Origin: Saitoella complicata NRRL Y-17804
Taxonomy: Eukaryota > Ascomycota > Saitoellomycetes > Saitoellales > Saitoellaceae
DNA: 64,000 nt
Direction of reading: 5' to 3'
Assembly (NCBI RefSeq): GCF_001661265.1
Contig: NW_017567020.1
Coordinates: forward strand, 124,001-188,000
Under the pieces are notes generated by a model. That model ran no database searches. It saw nothing but the letters and a program-made list of their open reading frames with translations, and was not told where the DNA came from. Shown here piece after piece: positions 12,741-24,820 of the stretch. Numbering within the stretch: the first letter of the stretch is position 1; each line of letters begins with the position of its first letter. A program made the position numbers and the translations under genes.

Positions 12741-14444
12741 TCACGCCGAATAATGAGCGAGCCTATATAACCTAACATGACCCTGCTCATTTCCGATGCA
12801 CAACATCTCACTTCCCTGGCTGAATTCCACCGCACCAATCTTACCCAACGGCGTATTCATCGTAGGCCAGTTCTTGAAAACCGTTCCGCTTGGGAGGTGT
12901 ACCAATTTCAACATATCCTTCTTGACTCTCGATGCCATGGCCAGCACTTGTCCATCGTGAGAAAACGCGAGTGTGTGGACGGAGGTGGTGAGTTGTTCGA
13001 GGGTACGAAGGGGTTTGGGCTCGGTTGTTGTTGAGGTCATCTTGCGACGGTCGTAGACGTTCACGATACCAGTCTTGGAGCCGACGGCGATGTATCTGCT
13101 GTCCTCTCCACCCAAGGCAATCCGCACAGTGGCAAACCCACCCTCATCTCTCCATCGTCCGACAATTCTTCTTTCATCAGAGTTCCACTCCCAGAGCTCA
13201 CCAGCAGTATTCGCAATCGTCAATCCCTCTCCCGCCGCCCACCATACCAAATCCGCAACCTCACCCTCGACCTTGACACCAGTGATCCACTGTCCCGTGG
13301 TCGCATTCAAGATATTCACCCAGCCCTTTTGACCCAGCAACGCCACATACCGTCCACACGGCGACAACTTGAACGTCTCCATACTCCTCTGCATACTCTC
13401 ATGCCCATACATCCTAGAAATCTTCTCCACAGTCCCCGTCTCCAAATCCCAGATATAGAAATATCTTCTCCGTCCACCGATGAACACCCTCTTTCCATCC
13501 GGGTGGAACTGTGCGGTCTGAATCGGCATAGACTTGACATGCAGCGAAGTAACGAGCGGGTTGACCTTTCCATCGAGATGGTATATCCGTACCATTCTGT
13601 CATAACCACCCGTCAACACCAACGGATGGGTGGGGTGGAAGGACATCGTCTGAATTGCCGCTGCAGAAAGCTGTTGCTGATTCGCATCCTTCAACCTCGA
13701 AATATCAATCGTACCAGGCGCCAACGCCGCACTCTTTGTCTTCCGAACATACCCCTCCGCTCTCTGAAACAGCGTCTTCAACGGATCCGCACTCAAATCC
13801 TGATCCATCTCGTCGGCGCTCTCATCATCGCTATCAGCCTCCGCCCTCAACCTCTTTGCCCGTGCGGCGGCCTTTGCGCCTGCGGGGAGGGCCCATTCTG
13901 GCACGGGGTACACGCGCTCGAATTGTAGTCGTAGTCGCCGTTGGTAGTCTTTTCCGGTGACGTGATCGTCAGCTTCTGTGCGGCGCAATTTTCGTAGACG
14001 AGGATGGGAGGCGAGGGAGACGGTGATGCGTTCGTCGTCAGAGTCGTACCATGCTGCTTCTCTGACATGCGGTGCTTCATCTTCTGAGATGTATTCCTCG
14101 GATTCGTCGTCGTCGACATCGGGTCCGGTTCCAGGTGCGTCGTCCAAGAAGAAAAGGTCGTTGTCGGCCACTTCCTCCATACCGTCATCCTCAGGCTGCT
14201 GATACGTTCCGTCGGTGACCTCCACATCACGATCCTGCTCATCCGTATACCCAACGCCAAACTCCTCATCGCCCAATTGCGCAATTCCTTTTCTAAACCC
14301 CTCATCATCACCGAAAATCAAGGCCTCGAGCTCCCTTTCCTCCTCATCCTTCTGAGGCAAAGCGCGTGCTGGCTTTTCAACAGGCTTATCTGCCACAGCC
14401 ACTGCCACAGACGTCGATTGTCTTCTCTTTGACTTTGAGGGCAT
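12741..14444 (-). CDS. UTP18: U3 snoRNP / SSU processome WD40 protein Utp18
   Basis: Single exon, 567 aa. Utp18 is part of the UtpB module of the 90S pre-ribosome and takes part in early 18S rRNA processing in the nucleolus. The first roughly 230 residues are acidic and charged (LEALIFGDDE, DDDESEEYISEDEAPHVREAAWYDSDDE). WD40 repeats follow from about residue 255 (FHPTHPLVLTGGYD, FHPDGKRVFIGGRRRYFYIW, KLSPCGRYVALLGQ) to the end. The first ATG in frame is at 14444. It is divergent from the gene at 14602, leaving a 157-bp shared upstream region. Confidence 0.93.
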   Translation of the reverse strand: MPSKSKRRQSTSVAVAVADKPVEKPARALPQKDEEERELEALIFGDDEGFRKGIAQLGDEEFGVGYTDEQDRDVEVTDGTYQQPEDDGMEEVADNDLFFLDDAPGTGPDVDDDESEEYISEDEAPHVREAAWYDSDDERITVSLASHPRLRKLRRTEADDHVTGKDYQRRLRLQFERVYPVPEWALPAGAKAAARAKRLRAEADSDDESADEMDQDLSADPLKTLFQRAEGYVRKTKSAALAPGTIDISRLKDANQQQLSAAAIQTMSFHPTHPLVLTGGYDRMVRIYHLDGKVNPLVTSLHVKSMPIQTAQFHPDGKRVFIGGRRRYFYIWDLETGTVEKISRMYGHESMQRSMETFKLSPCGRYVALLGQKGWVNILNATTGQWITGVKVEGEVADLVWWAAGEGLTIANTAGELWEWNSDERRIVGRWRDEGGFATVRIALGGEDSRYIAVGSKTGIVNVYDRRKMTSTTTEPKPLRTLEQLTTSVHTLAFSHDGQVLAMASRVKKDMLKLVHLPSGTVFKNWPTMNTPLGKIGAVEFSQGSEMLCIGNEQGHVRLYRLAHYSA

Positions 14445-14601
14445 TGCGGATCTGCTGTTCTTCAATCTTTTTACCCTTCTCTCGAGGAGTGTTCAAGGTG
14501 ATCCAACTTTTGCTGCTTAGCCACACGCCTGCATCAGGGACCGCACCATCTTACAGGAAGAGACAACCACCAAACTTCAATGCTAAGAGTAGGTACTTGA
14601 G
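14445..14601. promoter_or_regulatory. Shared divergent promoter, UTP18 / CWF19L1
   Basis: Only 157 bp separate the two start codons of these oppositely oriented genes, so both promoters and 5' leaders must lie here or overlap the neighbouring coding DNA. No named element was identified. Confidence 0.5.
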
Positions 14602-16459
14602 ATGTCCAAGGTGTAAGTGTGACGCTCAATGGAACGGAATGAATGCTAACAGGGAATGTAGACTGCTTCTCGGCTCGCCAGAAGGCAACATCCAGCAAGC
14701 CTTCGCTAAGGCTGCGATCATCCAAACCAAGCAGGCATTCGATGTATGCATCGTTACCGGTGACCTGTTCAATGGTCAGAACGAAGACCAGGTAGATGCG
14801 CTGCTACGAGGTGACATAAAAGTACCAATCACTACATACATGACTCTGGGAAAACATGCGCTCCCATCGACAATAGTCGAGAAGGTACAGCGGGATCACG
14901 GAGAGATTTGTGAGAACCTCTTCCTGCTCGGGCGCGCAGGGTCGTTGACCACCGCAGAAGGTTTGAAGATGACTTTCCTTGGTGGAGCATACGACGTGGA
15001 CGCATACAATGCCACTGTCGAGGGTGCAGATGAGTATTCGCCGTATTTTACCCACGCAGACGTCGAGAAGCTTTGCTCCGCATCAAAGCCCGACTGCGAC
15101 ATCCTCATCACCTACGAATGGCCAGAGTCAGTGCGACAGTTCTCCAAGCAAGATTTGGCTCGTGATGTCAAAGGTGTTCCGCCTGTAGCACAACTCGCCA
15201 CCGCTGTCCGCCCCCGGTATCACTTTGTCGGCTCGCAAGGCAACCTCTTCTACGAGCGCGAGCCATACCGCAATATCAAGCGAGCCGACGAAGAGGCTGA
15301 CCCACATGTCGCCCGATTCATCTCGCTTGGTAATGTGGGCAACCCTGAGAAAATCAAGTGGTTTTACGGCTTCAACATCGTCCCTAATCAGACACCCCAA
15401 CCTGAGCCTGCGACTACGACAGCTTACCCATACACGGAAGTCAACACCAAGAAGCGCGGACTGGAAACGGTCACGACTGGTTCAAATGGTTTCTTCTGGT
15501 CACCGGATGAGTCTGAGCCGAAGCGCGCGAGACGAGAAGAAGATGGAGCCAAGAGGGAACCGCCAGAGTCCTACGTATGCGCACGGTGCAGCATTAAAGG
15601 TCACTGGATCCGAGACTGCGATACCCTTCCCGAAAACTACGTCTGCAAAATCTGCAAGCAGACCGGCCACCTCAACAAGAACTGTCCAGAGAGAGACGAA
15701 AGCGCACCAAAGAAGCCAAGGAGGGGATACAAGTGCAAGATTTGCGGGTCTGGTGATCACTATATTGGTGATTGTCCTGAGAAGGGGAAGTTGTCTGCTG
15801 ACCGAGGACCGAGGATTAATCCGGATTCATGTTTCTTCTGTTTGTCGAACCCGCGGATTGAGAAACATCTTATTGTTTCGATAGGTATTGAGACGTATGT
15901 TGCGCTGGCTAAAGGCCCACTTATGACGTCTAAGACCAACGCGAAGCTGGAAGTCCCTGCGCATGCACTGATTATCCCAATTGCTCATCAAGCAACACTG
16001 GTCCACTCTCCAGACACAATAGCTGAAATGGGGAAATACCGTGAAGCGATCAAAGCGATGTACGCTGAACACGACTGTGTTCCTGTAACATTCGAAGTCT
16101 CACGGTCAAGTGGTGTCCACGCGCACTGGCAAATCATCCCAATCCCCAAAGAAAAGGCTGACGAAGTCGGACCTAAGTTCATGGAGTTAGCCGAACGAGA
16201 GTCATACGAACTTTCCGAACGTGCTCTGCAAGAAGGTGAAGAAAACTTCTTCCGAGTCATGCTACCTAATGACACAGAACTCGTCCACGCAATCAATAAG
16301 CGGTTTGATCTTCAGTTTGGTAGGAGGGTGATTGGGGAGTTATTGGGTATTAGCGAGCGAGCGGAATGGAAGGCGTGTGTGCAGAGCGAGGAGGAAGAGA
16401 AAGAGGATGCGCAAGGGTTTAAGAAGTTGTTTGCGTCGTATGACTTTACGTTACAGTAG
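14602..16459 (+). CDS. CWF19-like protein 1 / Drn1 (CwfJ family, debranching cofactor)
   Basis: Two exons: an 11-nt first exon (ATGTCCAAGGT), intron 14613-14661 with tgctaac branch site, then 14662-16459; 602 aa. Splicing restores MSKVLLLGSPEGN, the expected opening of the metallophosphatase-like N-terminal domain (VTGDLFNG, YMTLGKHALP, FLGGAYD). Three CCHC knuckles of the form C-x2-C-x4-H-x4-C lie at about residues 313-385. They are followed by CwfJ_C_1 (CFFCLSNPRIEKHLIVSIG, HALIIPIAH) and CwfJ_C_2 (HWQIIPIP) with HIT-like features. Family members bind the Dbr1 lariat debranching enzyme and the late spliceosome. The micro-exon start is easily missed in automatic annotation. Confidence 0.9.
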
Positions 16460-16586
16460 TGAAATAAATTAGGGGGATAAAATGACGGAAGGGATCATAA
16501 GCAGTTAGACGAGCGGCCGTTCATGAGTAGAGACGGAGACGGTTGTTCGTGTGCTGGGGAACGCACCAAAGGGAGGCAAAAAAGCG

Positions 16587-16668
16587 AGGTCGTACCCGGA
16601 ATCGAACCGGGGTTGTTCGGAAGCCGAGGCATCAGAACCGAAAGTGATAACCGCTACACTATACAACC
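16587..16668 (-). tRNA. tRNA-Gln (anticodon CTG) with 10-nt intron, copy 2
   Basis: Identical over the whole gene, including the intron, to 7466-7547. A few flanking bases are also shared: agat on the 5' side and the CGC-T(n) terminator on the 3' side, here T6. Same strand as copy 1, 9.1 kb away. Confidence 0.93.
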
Positions 16669-16827
16669 AGATAGTTGGCATTTTTGACCATACTACCAAT
16701 ATAACACCGTTCCCAGCCGTGACGTCTAGTGTAGTCATATCCTCGTTACACGGCATCTGTATTCCGAGCATACAATCCGAGCGCGTTGGCGTACATTCAG
16801 GACAACGACCAACGACCGAGCACATCT

Positions 16828-19097
16828 ATGTCAGCGTCTGTCGTCCGGAACAGAAGCCCAATGCCAAAGCCGGCGAGCACGGAGGATCTACGCAGTGAAC
16901 TAGACAACTCCGCTCAATCTGGTCTCGACAATGGAGCGGAAACACAGCATTTAACCCTCCGGTCTATCGTCGTCGGTATGTATCCACACTATCTCGCACA
17001 CTGTACAGCTCATTGTTTCTCTAGGCATCGCTATCGGCACTTTAGTTACTTTCAGCAACTGTTACTTCGGCCTTCAAACAGGATGGGTTTCCATGATGAG
17101 CCTGCCGTCCTCACTCATTGCATTCGCAACCTTCAAAGCTTTCAGTTCGCATTTATCGACGCCGTTCACGCCTACGGAGAATGTGTTGTGTCAGACAATT
17201 AGTGTGGCTGTTGGGACGATGCCTCTTGCCGCTGGTACGCTTCTCCTCAGTGTCCAATCCTGTAAACTGACGTAGTATTTTAGGGCTCGTCGGTATCATC
17301 CCCGCCATGGAAAAGCTTCTTACAGCAGAAGAAGGAGGACCCATAACCTTCAATGTATGGCAGCTGATGATTTGGAGCGCCGGAGTTGCGTTCTTCGGCG
17401 TTTTCTTCGCCGTACCATTACGGAAGCAGGTCATCATCAAGGAGAAGCTCCCTTTCCCGTCCGGAAAGGCCACCGCGACAATGATTTCTGTATTACACGC
17501 ACAACCTTCCCGGTCTCCCAACTCGCCGGGATTCACTGAGAAGTCCTGGGGGACTAAGATGAAGTGCCTTATGTACTCATTCGCTGCATCCGGCATTTAC
17601 ACGATCTCAACCTATTTCGCGCCGGCTCTGCGTTCCTTACCGGTATTTGACTGGATAACCTTATACAAGTTTAATCTAGCAGAAGACTGGTTGTGGGCTT
17701 TCCAGCCCTCCCTAGCATATGTGGGTCAAGGTATGATCATGGGTCTACCTACAACTCTGTCAATGCTCCTTGGTGCCATCATTGGGTGGGGTTTCCTATC
17801 TCCACTTAGCAAATCGCAAGGATGGGCGCCAGGTCCTGTCGATGACTGGGTTGAGGGAAGCAAAGGTGATAGGCCATTTATCCCTCCGAGGTCAAAGCTA
17901 ATGGCTTATCACAGGCTGGCTCCTTTGGGTCTCACTCGCTATCATGCTTTCGGACGCTATGATCAGCTTATTGGTCGTTATTGTTCGCGCTTTCGCGGCA
18001 TTCACTGGAAGGAGTGATCAAGGAGGGCGCTACAGTCTCCTCAACGAAGAGTCTGCCAGCGCTCCTACTGTCTCGCGTCCCCGGAGCAATACAGCAGGAA
18101 GCCAGGTGGTGGATCACGATGAAGATCCATCCCTTTTCAGGTCAGATCTGCAAGGCAAAGATAATGAGCCCGATCCAGATGCTCCGCCGGAGGAGTTGGT
18201 GAGTACGAACACCATTGTCATAGGTTTGTTTGGCTCAAGCGTGCTGTGTATTGTGGCAATCAAGCTCGTGTTTGGAGATATAGTGCCGGTATATGCTATT
18301 GTCGCCGCAATCCTTTTGGCATTGCTTTTGTCTGTGCTTGGGGTGAGAGCGTTGGGTGAAACGGATCTTAATCCAGTCAGCGGCATCGGGAAAATCAGCC
18401 AGTTGCTCTTCGCCTTCATTGTGCCGAGGTCAAACGTCAATGCTGTGATTATCAATCTCGTTGCGGGAGGTGTTGCGGAAGCGGGTGCTCAGCAAGCCGG
18501 TGACTTGATGCAGGATTTGAAGACTGGGCATCTCCTAGGTGCTTCCCCGAAAGCTCAGTTTCAGGGTCAGATGATTGGTTCTGCTTTCTCTGTGGTGCTT
18601 TCAGCCGTCATTTACAAGCTGTACATGCACGTATATGAGGTACGTTGTTCTTGAGAATACTCACCTGTTTACATGCTTATCTTTGACTATAGATCCCTGG
18701 GCCTATCTTCCGTGTTCCCACGGCAGAGGTATGGATTGATTGCAGTCGATTGGTCATGGGTCATGGGCTGCCTCCCATGGTTCGCCCGGCGTGTATTTTG
18801 TTTGCCGTCATTTTCGGCTCCATCTCACTGATCAAGGCTACCGTACGAAAACCCTGGACCATTTACCTTCCCTCAGGTCTTGCTGCGGCTGTCGGAATGT
18901 ACAACCTTCCTGAATTTACATTAGCACGAGTTGTCGGCGGTGTTCTATCGTGGTGGTGGTTGCGAAGATGTCGTGAGAGGCAGGATCAAAAAGCGGAGGT
19001 ATTGAGCATCATCATGGCGTCCGGATTGGTTCTTGGCGAGGGTGTATTTTCCATCTTGAATTTAGCGCTGGCCGCAGCAGGATGTCCTCACCTTTAG
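16828..19097 (+). CDS. OPT-family oligopeptide/metal-chelate transporter
   Basis: Five exons (introns 16976-17024, 17235-17283, 17866-17914, 18640-18692) give 689 aa. The protein is a many-pass membrane transporter of the OPT superfamily, which imports oligopeptides or metal-nicotianamine type ligands by proton coupling. Visible signatures are SNCYFGLQTGWVSMMSLPSS after the short cytosolic N-terminus, KLPFPSGKATATMISVLH, PTTLSMLLGAIIGWG and, near the C-terminus, IIMASGLVLGEGVFSILNL. This layout is closer to the YSL-like branch (yeast YGL114w) than to the Opt1/Opt2 peptide transporters. A hydrophilic loop of about 60 residues (Asp/Pro-rich) follows the VRAFAAFTG segment. Substrate unknown. Confidence 0.88.
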
Positions 19098-19274
19098 CTG
19101 GGTCTCGCAGTTTAACAGGGTTCAGGCAAAGAACAATGACCCGGAATATGAACTCTGACTTGCATTTTGCTTATGATATTCAATGCCCCATTATGCTGAT
19201 GCTGCTAGCCAACAAAACAAAAGAAACCAAGACCTAGACCAAGAAGCATACTTCTGAAAATTCAACCTCCAAGT

Positions 19275-22200
19275 TTAGTTCTGCGGCGGCGGGCTGGCAG
19301 CAGCGGGGGTAGCGGCACCTGAAGCACCTTGCGCGGCCGCTTCATCGAACTTCGGACACAGTCTGGACGTTCGCATGTGACCATATGCTCCACACGCTCC
19401 GCAACGCCTTCCCTGACCAGTAGCCGGACTTCCCGTGTTGGGAGTTCTGTAGAGCGTACCCGCAGCCTTCGCGGCCTTACGAGCAAGACGCCTCTCCTGG
19501 TTACGCTTCAGACGAGCAAGTTCATCCTGGAGAAGTTTCATACGACGACGGTTGGCGTCTTCGTCATTCGTAACCTCGATGGACTCGGGGTTTGCCGCGC
19601 CATCCTCAATTGCCTGTCGGCGGCGCACATAGGCTCGGATGACTGACGGATCGCGAACAATCTCAATCTTTCTCTCGATATCTCCGTATGCGTTCTTCAC
19701 GAGACGCGTGATGCGCAGAACTTTGTTCGCGCTGTTGGCGCTCATTTCAGACATGACATCGTCGTCCATGACACTAGGATGGGGCGACGCGCCGAACTCT
19801 GACCTGGGTGTACCAACTTCTGTTCTGTTCCCCTCATCGAAATCGCCCTCCATCAAACCCACCGGTTCTTCCTTGTTGCTCAAAGCCGTCTTCTGCGCCG
19901 ACCAGATACGCTTGATCTCGCTCTCATACGCCTGCTGCTGCTGACGCACATTGTAGCCATGACTCTTATTCTTGTCCTTATCGTTCGGATCCACCCTATC
20001 TTCAACAGCAGTGTCTGTGTTTGACCTGAAACCGCCTTTCATAGATGTGCGGATGAAACTGAATGCCTCTCCACGACCAGTAGGATCACCTTCACCGTTC
20101 AACATCAACATCGCCTTACCCTGCGTCGCGTTAATGAAATTCCGTGTAGCGATCCAGGGTGCGAGTTGTTGCTCAGCGGACATCTCCGATTCGTCTTGGT
20201 TATCTTCCTCTTCCGCAGTCTTGCCATAACCAGCATCCTCGAGATAACGACGGCCGACATGCATACTTTCCAACAAACAGACAGTCTCGGGAGAAATCAT
20301 AGCTCTGACACCCTCCTCTGGTGGCAGAGGTTCGGAAGGCTTCAGTTTCCAGTAACCTTGGTCTTCACCCGTGTGCTGATACTCCATGAATTCCTTCAGC
20401 CTCTGACGGATCTGCGTATCGCTTTGATCAGGGAAGTGCTTCGTCACATCCCTAACAAGTAAGCGCTGGTTCGGTGTCTTGCTGACCAAACGGAACACCA
20501 CCATCTTCAGACGATTCTTGCTAGCGGTCGTGACCTTGCGAGAATGAGGCCCAGGTACTTCAATGCTCGGGAATATCTGTCCAGCAAGATAGAGATGCTT
20601 GATGCCACGAATGTAGTATCTCGTACCGGTGTTGTCGGTACTTCTGACAACAAGGAAATCCGTAGGCTTGTTCTCGTGCCTAAACACAGGCGCTCGCAAC
20701 ATGTTGTTGTAAAGTGTCGGAACCACCTCGCCTTTCTCAATTTCTCCGAAATTCCAGAACGGACTGCGGTCTTGTAAACCCAAAGGTTGCGGCTCTCCAA
20801 TCTCCATTTTTGGTCGATACTCATCCGTTTCGGTTTTCTTGCGATAGTAGTTGATGACTTTACTTCCCATACCCACATTCGACAAGACAGGCGGGTGTTC
20901 CTCGGAATATTCGACCAAGACAAAGTTTCCGTTATCAGCGAGAGAAACATCCTTTGTTGTTTGGAGCGTCATGCGGTCCTTTGCTTTCTTGTCCCTCTTC
21001 TTCAACTTAGTGAAATGAATGGGATGGTTGAGCATAAATGAAAGTTGTGGCCGATGGAAGGATCTCGCTTCGGCCTTGGAGATGCGCGTCTTGTACTGCA
21101 CAATATTTGTCAGTTTGGCTCTGCCAGCACCTTGAAAGTGTAGAGACTTACGTATGGACACTGCAAACGATTTGCAAATGGCGCGTGCTCGATGTTAAGC
21201 TGACTCAACATCTGTCGGATACGAGATTGAGAGTCGGCCCGCAGAGCATCGTACGCCTCGTCGTTCGAGATGTTGTATCGCTTAAGGAGAGCACCAGCGC
21301 CGCTCTGGAAAGCACTCTCGAAGTTCCGCTTGAGCCCATTACTAGCTTTAGCTGAAGCATTGTCAGCATCAAAATCCTCGTTATTTCAGTAGGTGACTCA
21401 CTCTTCGCCTGATCAAGCAACAAATTCGGGTCATTCTGATCCAGAACGACCTTGTTAACCCTCTCCAAATTCCCCTCAAATACCTCTTCATCAATCCACT
21501 TCAAATCGCTATCGCCTGCTGTAGACGCGTTAATATTTGTCGGTTTGACTCGTTTTGGCGCCGAGGTATCCCACGCAATTCGTGACTCCCAGTCATCGAC
21601 GGCCATGTATAGACCCACATCCACACTGTCCTCAGGGCCTGATGCATCGTCCTGGTCATCTTTGGATTTGTCCTGTGCCGTGGTTGGTGGCGGCGGCTTG
21701 TGTTCGGGTAACCCCGCGGCACGGATACCGCGATGGGCCGGACGACTCGCTTGCAATAACCGCAGAGCATCGTCGACCTCCACATCCAACTGAAGACGTG
21801 CAGGCACACACGGCTTAACCTGCTTTCCCGTGCCGTATACCACGGGCGCAGGCTTAACCGCAAACAACTCCGTGAAACGCAGAATCGCACCAGGCTTGAA
21901 ACTTGGGAACAGCTCCTTCAGCATCTGCTCCTTCGTCTTTCCCTGAGCCTGACGCGCCGCCTCAAATTGATCGATCATATCCTGATCATCGCCATCACCT
22001 GCAACACGATCGAACTGTCCGGGAAGCTGCATACCCCCAACATCAGGAATATTGTAGATATCCATGTTGATGGCATCTTTCCCGCCGACCTTGCCCTCCA
22101 TGAGCATTTCCTCCAGCGTCTCGTCCTCGTATCCGTCCGGTCGATTTGTAGCCTCCTCCTCCTCCGGTAAACTCCCATCCGACAGATTATCTTCATCAAT

Positions 22201-22524
22201 CATCTCGCCATCTGCCAGTCCTTCGAACTGCTGTTGACCACCCCCAAACACCCCCATCCCTTCATCATGACCAGAGTCGGGTCCGGGCTGACCATATGTA
22301 GGCAGGCCATCAAGATCCTCAAGAGGCGTTCCACCTAGCGCTTCTCCAAAAATCGCATCAACATCGTCGACATGGTTCTCCTCCATGGGTACATGCTGCT
22401 GCACTAATTGTTGTTCGGGCGAATCTGGTGCTCCCCATGCTGCTAGGAGGCCATTCAGGTCGTCGCCGCCTGCTGCGTCACCAGCGTTCGTGTCAACGTT
22501 TCCGAAAATTGCGTCGAACGACAT
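19275..22524 (-). CDS. TAF1: TFIID subunit TAF1
   Basis: Three exons (introns 21352-21401 and 21096-21151, minus-strand order) give 1047 aa. TAF1 is the scaffold of general transcription factor TFIID. The acidic N-terminus (MSFDAIFGNVD, later DDVDAIFGEAL) resembles TAND-type TBP-contacting segments. The central DUF3591/TAF7-binding region runs from about residue 330 (CPYKTRISKAEARSFHRP, NYYRKKTETDE, IKHLYLAGQIFPSIEVPGP). A zinc knuckle (CGACGAYGHMRTSRLCP) lies near residue 1010. The absence of C-terminal bromodomains is the fungal norm. The tail is low-complexity Ala/Pro/Gln. Confidence 0.93.
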
Positions 22525-22801
22525 TGAGTAGCAGTTCTATGCGGCGTCCGTGGCACTGAGCGAGGTAAATGCTATATGGACTGACGCTCCCGTCGGCTCC
22601 TGCTCACGCAGGCCGTGATATATGCTGTACAGAATGCCGTGACGCGCCGAATGAATGCCTCAGTCAACAACAGCTGCTGCTTTTGGGCCTCCTTGTTGAT
22701 GTTGTTTTCGTGGAACGTACGAGCAGCCGGTCGCGGTGCTGCTGCAGGAGGCTGCACGGGAAGCATGAACACGCATACAGGCAAGTTGATCGTGGGAAAC
22801 T

Positions 22802-24644
22802 TCAAGAGGCGGCAAACTGCTCAGCATCCGCCGTGCCCCTCGCCACATCGACCATCCGAAACAGCGGCAGACACGTCGCCAGCATCAGGAACAAAAACAC
22901 AAACGCGTACCGCATCTCCCCCGTGACCGACACGAGCAACGCAACCACAGCCGGCCCCAGCGCACTGCTCCCTCTGTCTCTCGTGTCAGCCGCACATCCT
23001 TCATACACGTAACGGGAACGGGGTGGCGGGACATACTCGTCGGTAATGGAGTACAGCGCAAACCAACTCGTCTCCTGCCCCCTCACAACCAACCCCCCAT
23101 ACAAGCTCCTACAAAACCCCCTCAACCCACCATGCAGAAACCCAAACCCCGGCGCCACAAAATACATCTCCTCCTTCCTCGTCAACCCTCCCACACCCCA
23201 CTCCCTCACCCTCGGTATCAGTCCCAACATCCCGTAGAGTGGAACGAGGAGGGAGAGTGTTATGATGAGGTACATTGTACGGAGGGGAGAGAGGTGGAAG
23301 CGGATTGCTATGCGGGGCCAGGTGTAGGCGCCGAGGATTCCGGCTAGCGTGTAGAGGAGGCCGATTATTGCGAGGCCGGAGGTGTTGATTTTGAGGGTTG
23401 TTTTGGCGAAGAGGATTGCTGTACCGGTCATTGTTGTGTATGCTAGACTTATCGTGTAAGTGGATGATTGCTGGATAGAGGTAGTGGGGTACAGTACGTA
23501 CCATCACTGAGGAGAAACCACCCTGACAGGAAAAGAGAGATATCCTTCAACTGCCGAGCAGCCTTCATGATTCCCCATAAAGCTCGCCATGAATACCGGA
23601 TATACCCCCAAACACCCGTCCGTCCTTCGCGTTCCTCCAAACTCAACGGAGGTCCAGGCCGTGGTCGCATCCAAATGACGACAGGGATGGAAAAGAGGAG
23701 CCACCTGTACACTATCAGCATGTACCTCACAACAGCTGCAAAACAACCTACCATACACCAGTGATCAGGATAATATTCTGAAATGCACTCGACGTCGAGG
23801 AGGATTTCTGCATAAGCACCAGAACAACGCTCAACTGAAAGATGATCGCTCCTAGATACCCTGCCGCAATACCTTGTCCGGAAATCTTGCTCGACAAAGC
23901 TAGTGATACATCCGTATCCTGTCTCGGACTTGCATTATTATTCTCTCTCAGCAACGTCTCTGTGTCTTCACCCCCATCCTCATGCGACATAGAAGCTTCC
24001 AACTGTTGCTCGGCTTCAGCTACGTCGTGTATCACTACATTCGCCAAAACCTTGGGATGCGACCGACACAACACCGGCAGAAACGAATTCAGACACGTAA
24101 ACGCCGCACCCAGACAGATCTAATCCCACACGTCAGGCTCATCATCCTCACTCATCACCTTTGACAACAGGGATACACTTACGTTGACCAAACACGCACA
24201 AACCCCAGCCAGAAGGTACGTCTCCACAGCCCCAAACATCATCGCCGCTACCGCCCCAACGAAAGTGAAAGCGAGTAGGAGGAGTTTACGGTAATTACCG
24301 TGATCAGCCGCACCTGACATACTCACCACCGCAATCGCCTGTAACACAACCGACAACGAAAACACGTACAGTGCGTAAGACGCCGTATCCACATCCCGCC
24401 CAAACACCACAAGTACACACCTCTCCCCATCCTCCACTACCGCCGACTCAGATTGCGCGAGACATGGAGTGAGGTGATCGGATGCGAGTACACCGCTCTT
24501 CGCAGCTAATGTATCGAGAACGATTGGGATGAATGTCCCGACCGATGTCACTGCGACGACTTCAGCGGCGAAGGCGTAAGAGTACCATGCCCAGATCTCT
24601 GAGCGTTTGGTTGGTGAGTTATCCATTCTCACATCTGAGATCAT
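22802..24644 (-). CDS. ATG22: Vacuolar amino-acid efflux transporter Atg22
   Basis: Five exons (introns 24120-24182, 23705-23751, 23443-23501, 22974-23036) give 536 aa. Atg22 is a multi-pass vacuolar membrane protein that exports amino acids released by autophagic breakdown. Family signatures: EIWAWYSYAFAAEVVAVTSVG then TFIPIVLD, the CVLVVFGRDVDTASYALYVF block, AADHGNYRK, FLLSDAYTTMTGTAILFAKT across an exon junction, and GSSALGPAVVALL near the C-terminus. A polar loop of about 70 residues (HDVAEAEQQLEAS, Asp/Asn-rich) separates the two halves. The first ATG in frame (MISDVRMDNS) is used; a second Met 6 codons on is also plausible. The reading frame continues upstream without an ATG. Confidence 0.88.
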
Positions 24645-24820
24645 GACAGTTGGTGGTTTGGTGTTTTGTGGGGATTTGGCGGGGATGAGCGCGTACGTGC
24701 ATGATTGCGGGTGCGAGCATCTCTCCCACGACAAACCTTGAATGCTAAGAATTGTTTGATCTTGGGTATCTTCGGTATCCTAACATACACCCTCCTTCTC
24801 CGCCCCTCCACGCTCTTTCG

